Source: Chryseobacterium paludis (GTDB lineage Bacteria; Bacteroidota; Bacteroidia; Flavobacteriales; Weeksellaceae). From it: a stretch of DNA of 64,000 nucleotides. The notes beneath the pieces are model-generated. The model was not told the origin of the DNA. It ran no database searches and saw only the letters and a program-made list of their open reading frames with translations. The stretch is from the NCBI RefSeq assembly GCF_025403485.1, contig NZ_CP099966.1, forward strand, positions 2,480,001 to 2,544,000, given 5' to 3'. Shown one piece after another: positions 60,704 through 64,000 of this stretch (position 1 is its first letter; each line of letters begins with the position of its first letter). A program made the translations under genes and the position numbers.

Positions 60704-61653
60704 TGGATAGAAAAAGTTTTTTAAAAGCAATAGGTGGTGGAACTTTAGCAATGGCTTTAGCTCCCAATATGATGATGGCAGAGGAATTAAAATTGAACAG
60801 TCTAACCTCGACAAACAAACTTACTATTCTTCATACCAATGATCAGCACAGCAGAATAGAACCTTTTGATGAAAGTTATACAAAGAACCCTAATCAGGGA
60901 GGGTTTGCCAGAAGAGCAAGTTTAATTCAACAGATCAGAAGCCAGGAAAGTAATGTATTGTTATTAGATTCCGGAGATATTTTCCAGGGCACTCCTTATT
61001 TTAACTTTTTCGGAGGTGAGCTTGAATTTAAATTAATGTCTATGATGAAATATGATGCATCCACAATGGGTAATCATGATTTTGATAATGGACTTCAAGG
61101 TTTTTTAAAGGTCTTGCCTAATGCTCAATTTCCGTTTATATGCTCAAATTATGACTTTAAAAATACTGTTTTAGATGGAAAAACTTTACAGTATAAAATT
61201 TTTAATAAAGATGGAATTAAAGTAGGAATCTTTGCCGTGGGAATTCAGCTAGAAGGTCTGGTGGGTAAAAAACAATATCAAGAGACCGTTTATTCTGATC
61301 CAATTGATGTTGCCCAGCATTATTCCAATTTTCTAAAAAATGAACAAAAGTGTGATCTTGTGATCTGCTTATCTCATATTGGTTATGATTATCATGATGA
61401 ACCTAATAAAGTGAGTGATAAAATATTGGCTGCCAATACAGAAAATATTGATATCATTTTAGGAGGCCATACCCATACTTTTCTATCAGAACCTCAAAGT
61501 TTTAAAAACAGACAGGGCAAAAATGTTTTGGTTAATCAGGTTGGATGGGCCGGACTTTTATTAGGAAGAATAGATTTTTACTTTGACAACAACAAAAACG
61601 TACAACATATTTCTTGGAACAATCAGGTTATAGACAGCAGTATAATAGCATAA
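60703..61653 (+). CDS. 5'-nucleotidase N-terminal metallophosphatase domain protein
   Basis: The 316-residue product has a Tat-like signal (DRKSFLKAIGGGTLAMA, with Arg-Lys rather than Arg-Arg) and the calcineurin-like phosphatase motifs of UshA: ILHTNDQHSRIEP, LLDSGDIFQGTPYF, TMGNHDFDNG, LSHIGYDYHDE and GGHTHTF, giving the two-metal site. It lacks the C-terminal substrate domain, which is the product of the preceding gene. Translation is coupled to that gene (TAATG). It is probably exported and acts on nucleotides or similar phosphoesters. Confidence 0.92.
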   Translation: MDRKSFLKAIGGGTLAMALAPNMMMAEELKLNSLTSTNKLTILHTNDQHSRIEPFDESYTKNPNQGGFARRASLIQQIRSQESNVLLLDSGDIFQGTPYFNFFGGELEFKLMSMMKYDASTMGNHDFDNGLQGFLKVLPNAQFPFICSNYDFKNTVLDGKTLQYKIFNKDGIKVGIFAVGIQLEGLVGKKQYQETVYSDPIDVAQHYSNFLKNEQKCDLVICLSHIGYDYHDEPNKVSDKILAANTENIDIILGGHTHTFLSEPQSFKNRQGKNVLVNQVGWAGLLLGRIDFYFDNNKNVQHISWNNQVIDSSIIA

Positions 61654-61654
61654 T

Positions 61655-63922
61655 ATGAAAAAACTCTCCATAATTTCCCTTGGTATTTTAGCATCCATAC
61701 AATTCGCAAATGCACAGGTTATTTCGTCAAAGAAATGGTCGGATATATTCTCTTACAATAATGTGATCGCTATGAAAGAAGATCACGGAAAAATAATTGC
61801 AGCAGCAGAAAACGGACTTTTTTATTATACCATATCAACAGGTGAAATTACAAAGCTGTCTAAAGCAAATGGTCTACACGAGGTTGGTATATCTGCCTTC
61901 GACTATAATCCACAAACTAAAATAGGACTGATAGGTTATCAAAATGGTTCTTTAGATGTTGTAACTCCAGACGGGGTTACTTATGTGGTTGATATTCCTA
62001 TTGCTACCGGATACAACGGAAGTAAAAAGATCAATCATATTTCTATTACTGGAGACAAGGCTGTTGTTTCAGTTGGATATGGACTTTCAATTTTTGATCT
62101 GAAGAAAAAAGAATTCAATGATTCTACATTTTTTCTTGTTGGTGGAGTTTATCAAGCGAGTAACGAGGCAACAATTGTTGGCAATAAAGTATACTGTGTA
62201 ACCACTACCGGATTTAAAAGCCATGAAATGAATACTACCTTTCCGATATATTCTACATGGACTACTGAAATGCCAGGTTCATTTACGCAAATCGATTCAG
62301 AATCTGTACTAAGTTTTTCTTCTCCGACAACAGCATATCTCTACGACAACGGTGTAGCTACTCCACTTTCACAAACTTTTGGAAAAGTTAGCGATATCGT
62401 AGTAAATCCAAATAATATCATTGTAACCGATCAAGCCAGAATTTATTCATTTAATACTAATGGAAATTTCATGGGCGCTGTAAGTCTTGGTGAAGAATGT
62501 AACACAGCAACAACAGTGAACGGCAAAATGTATGGTGGATCCATATTATCAGGGATTAAGGACGAAGCCAGTAACTCATTTAAACCAGATGGTCCATATT
62601 TCAATAATGCATACAAGCTTAGTTTATATGGTGAAAATCAACTTTTAATATCAACAGGTTCCAGAGATGCAAGATTTAACGGGCCTGTAATCAATCCTAA
62701 AAACCCAGGTTTTTATTATTTTAATGGAATGCAGTGGATTTATCCATCTTATTTTATAGGAAAATCCCAAACTTTTAATGTTTTGGATGCTACTTCTAAT
62801 CCTAGTAATCCTGATGAGGTTTTCTTTACCAATTACGTCTTTGGAGGGCAAGGTATTTACAAGATGAAGTATAATGCTGGTAATAAAGATTTCGATTTTA
62901 CTAAATATTACGATTTAGCTGCACCTAGTGACTTTGTACGTCGTCCAGTTGGTTTAACATATGATGATCAAAATAACCTCATTGCTACTATTGCATTCAT
63001 GGATACAGGTTCCATCGCAATAGCTCCCTATGATAAAGCAGCAGATAATTTCATTGTAAAAGATCTCGGTCTTTTAAGTAATGGTGTTCAAAAAGCATTA
63101 TACTATGAAAATTTATTATGGATTCCCATGCCAAGAACAAATAACTTCTTGGTATATGATTATAAAAAAACACCTACAAATGTATCTGATGACACGCCTT
63201 ATTTGTTAAGTCAGTCCAATGGACTTCCAACCAATTCTAACGGAAGTATTTCTGTCGCTATTGATAAGGCAGGAGACGCATGGATTGGTTCTGATAGTGG
63301 ATTAAGAGTGTTCTCAAATGCTGTATCAGCAATTAAAGAACCTAATCCTGCTGTAGAACCAATTATTATTGAGCAAAATAATCTTGGAGAAGAGCTTTTT
63401 CGTGATTCTCAAATCTTACAAATAGAAGTAGATGCAGGAGATTACAAATGGATCTCTGTAGACGGCGGTGGCGTTTATTATATGTCTTCAGATGGACAGC
63501 GTACCATCAAACACTTTACTAAAGAAAACTCGCCATTACCCACCAATAGTATCACAGACATTAAAGTAGACAGGAAAACAGGAAAAGTATATTTTGTTTC
63601 CTATAGCGGAATTGTTACTTATCAGGGCGATGTGGCTGATGTAACTTCCAATTTTGGAGATGTTGTGGTTTATCCAAATCCTGTGGTATATTCTAACTTT
63701 AAAGGAAAAGTAACCATTAAAGGTTTAGCTGAGAAAACGAATATCAGAATTGCAGATGTAGCTGGAAATGTTGTTCATTCAGCAGTAGCAAGAGGTGGTT
63801 ATTACGAGTGGGATCTCAATAATCAACGTGGCACGAGGGTAGCATCAGGAATCTATTTTGTATTAATGACCAATGAAGATGGTTCTGATAAGGCTACTGC
63901 TAAAATAGCTGTGGTTAATTAA
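61655..63922 (+). CDS. porZ: type IX secretion system surface protein PorZ
   Basis: The 755-residue product has a signal peptide (ends near FANAQ), a start VISSKKWSDIFSYNNV that is characteristic of PorZ, two beta-propeller regions (about 30-330 and 340-640) and a C-terminal type A sorting domain: VVYPNPV, KVTIKGLAEKTNIRIADVAG (in parts) and VASGIYFVLM. In Porphyromonas PorZ sits at the cell surface and supplies anionic LPS to the sortase PorU. Here A-LPS itself may differ. The gene lies 1 bp after the nucleotidase gene and its stop overlaps the recO start. Confidence 0.9.
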   Translation: MKKLSIISLGILASIQFANAQVISSKKWSDIFSYNNVIAMKEDHGKIIAAAENGLFYYTISTGEITKLSKANGLHEVGISAFDYNPQTKIGLIGYQNGSLDVVTPDGVTYVVDIPIATGYNGSKKINHISITGDKAVVSVGYGLSIFDLKKKEFNDSTFFLVGGVYQASNEATIVGNKVYCVTTTGFKSHEMNTTFPIYSTWTTEMPGSFTQIDSESVLSFSSPTTAYLYDNGVATPLSQTFGKVSDIVVNPNNIIVTDQARIYSFNTNGNFMGAVSLGEECNTATTVNGKMYGGSILSGIKDEASNSFKPDGPYFNNAYKLSLYGENQLLISTGSRDARFNGPVINPKNPGFYYFNGMQWIYPSYFIGKSQTFNVLDATSNPSNPDEVFFTNYVFGGQGIYKMKYNAGNKDFDFTKYYDLAAPSDFVRRPVGLTYDDQNNLIATIAFMDTGSIAIAPYDKAADNFIVKDLGLLSNGVQKALYYENLLWIPMPRTNNFLVYDYKKTPTNVSDDTPYLLSQSNGLPTNSNGSISVAIDKAGDAWIGSDSGLRVFSNAVSAIKEPNPAVEPIIIEQNNLGEELFRDSQILQIEVDAGDYKWISVDGGGVYYMSSDGQRTIKHFTKENSPLPTNSITDIKVDRKTGKVYFVSYSGIVTYQGDVADVTSNFGDVVVYPNPVVYSNFKGKVTIKGLAEKTNIRIADVAGNVVHSAVARGGYYEWDLNNQRGTRVASGIYFVLMTNEDGSDKATAKIAVVN

Positions 63923-64000
63923 TGAATTCACAAAGAGCATTTTTACTTTCATTTATAAAATATGGTGAGAATGATGCGATTCTGCATTGTTTTACGGAGG
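63922..64000 (+). CDS. recO: DNA repair protein RecO (5' end, runs off the window)
   Basis: The ATG at 63922 overlaps the porZ stop (TAATG). The 26 codons in the window read MNSQRAFLLSFIKYGENDAI and on, which matches the start of RecO in Flavobacteriia (an OB fold that handles ssDNA with RecF and RecR). Only the N-terminal strand region is visible, so domains and length cannot be checked. Being coupled to porZ agrees with the porZ-recO order I recall in this class. Confidence 0.85.
   Translation, partial: MNSQRAFLLSFIKYGENDAILHCFTE

Noticed and set aside
1-64000. CRISPR arrays, prophage, transposases, integrases and rRNA
   Set aside because: No repeat-spacer pattern, no mobile-element gene and no rRNA stretch was seen.

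Overview
The window is chromosomal DNA from a low-GC member of the Bacteroidota, class Flavobacteriia, most like Chryseobacterium or a close Weeksellaceae relative. I infer this from the complete gldKLMN gliding/type IX secretion locus, PorZ, both type A and type B T9SS sorting domains, DUF4270 and VGIGTTNPQ-type surface proteins, and promoters of the form TTG-N18/19-TAnnTTTG. It is mostly ordinary core genome. I saw no insertion sequence, prophage, CRISPR array or rRNA operon.

Layout. 1-6.1 kb: the 5' part of a TamB-like gene, divergent from tsaD, then rsmE, a TrmH-type methyltransferase, an L-asparaginase and tRNA-Ser(GGA). 6.2-15.1 kb: a Lys-rich repeat secreted protein, a surface-type protein, a GH88/DUF4861 saccharide-degradation pair, a hypothetical, an M20 peptidase, a TPR/AraC membrane regulator and a small lipoprotein. 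15.3-23.1 kb: a three-gene RND efflux operon, lipoproteins (MliC-like, META) and a SemiSWEET. 23.2-33.4 kb, minus strand: an FAD oxidoreductase, gldN-gldM-gldL-gldK, glmS, a DUF4270 lipoprotein and a one-domain GT5-like protein. 33.5-40.4 kb: panC, a tRNA Lys-Leu-Lys cluster, aroK, an S4 protein, an FKBP-like lipoprotein, a glutamate synthase-like protein, mtaB and a DinB-like protein. 40.4-46.1 kb: a T9SS type B cargo, a nuclease-like hypothetical, a GT35-like protein and two small genes. 46.2-56.4 kb: a DPP IV-type peptidase, three tandem POT peptide transporters, a thioredoxin-like protein and recG. 57-64 kb: a degenerate receiver overlapping an AraC regulator, a GNAT, dapA, a 5'-nucleotidase split over two genes in reversed domain order, porZ and the start of recO.

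Genes that work together: GldKLMN and PorZ serve T9SS export and surface attachment of cargo such as the type B protein. DPP IV plus the POT transporters form a peptide trimming and uptake block. TsaD and MtaB act in succession on tRNA A37 (t6A, then ms2t6A). The RND adaptor, pump and outer-membrane factor form one efflux machine.

The most interesting signals are three homologues of well-known families that have lost the defining catalytic residue: a GT35 phosphorylase homologue with Thr where the PLP lysine should be, a GT5 synthase homologue that has only the N-terminal domain and no K-x-G-G-L motif, and a receiver domain with Asn in place of the phospho-acceptor Asp. A 17-bp perfect inverted repeat with a nested stem at about 56.5 kb could encode a structured RNA or be a small non-autonomous element. 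No single locus here is convincing as a wholly new multi-gene system.
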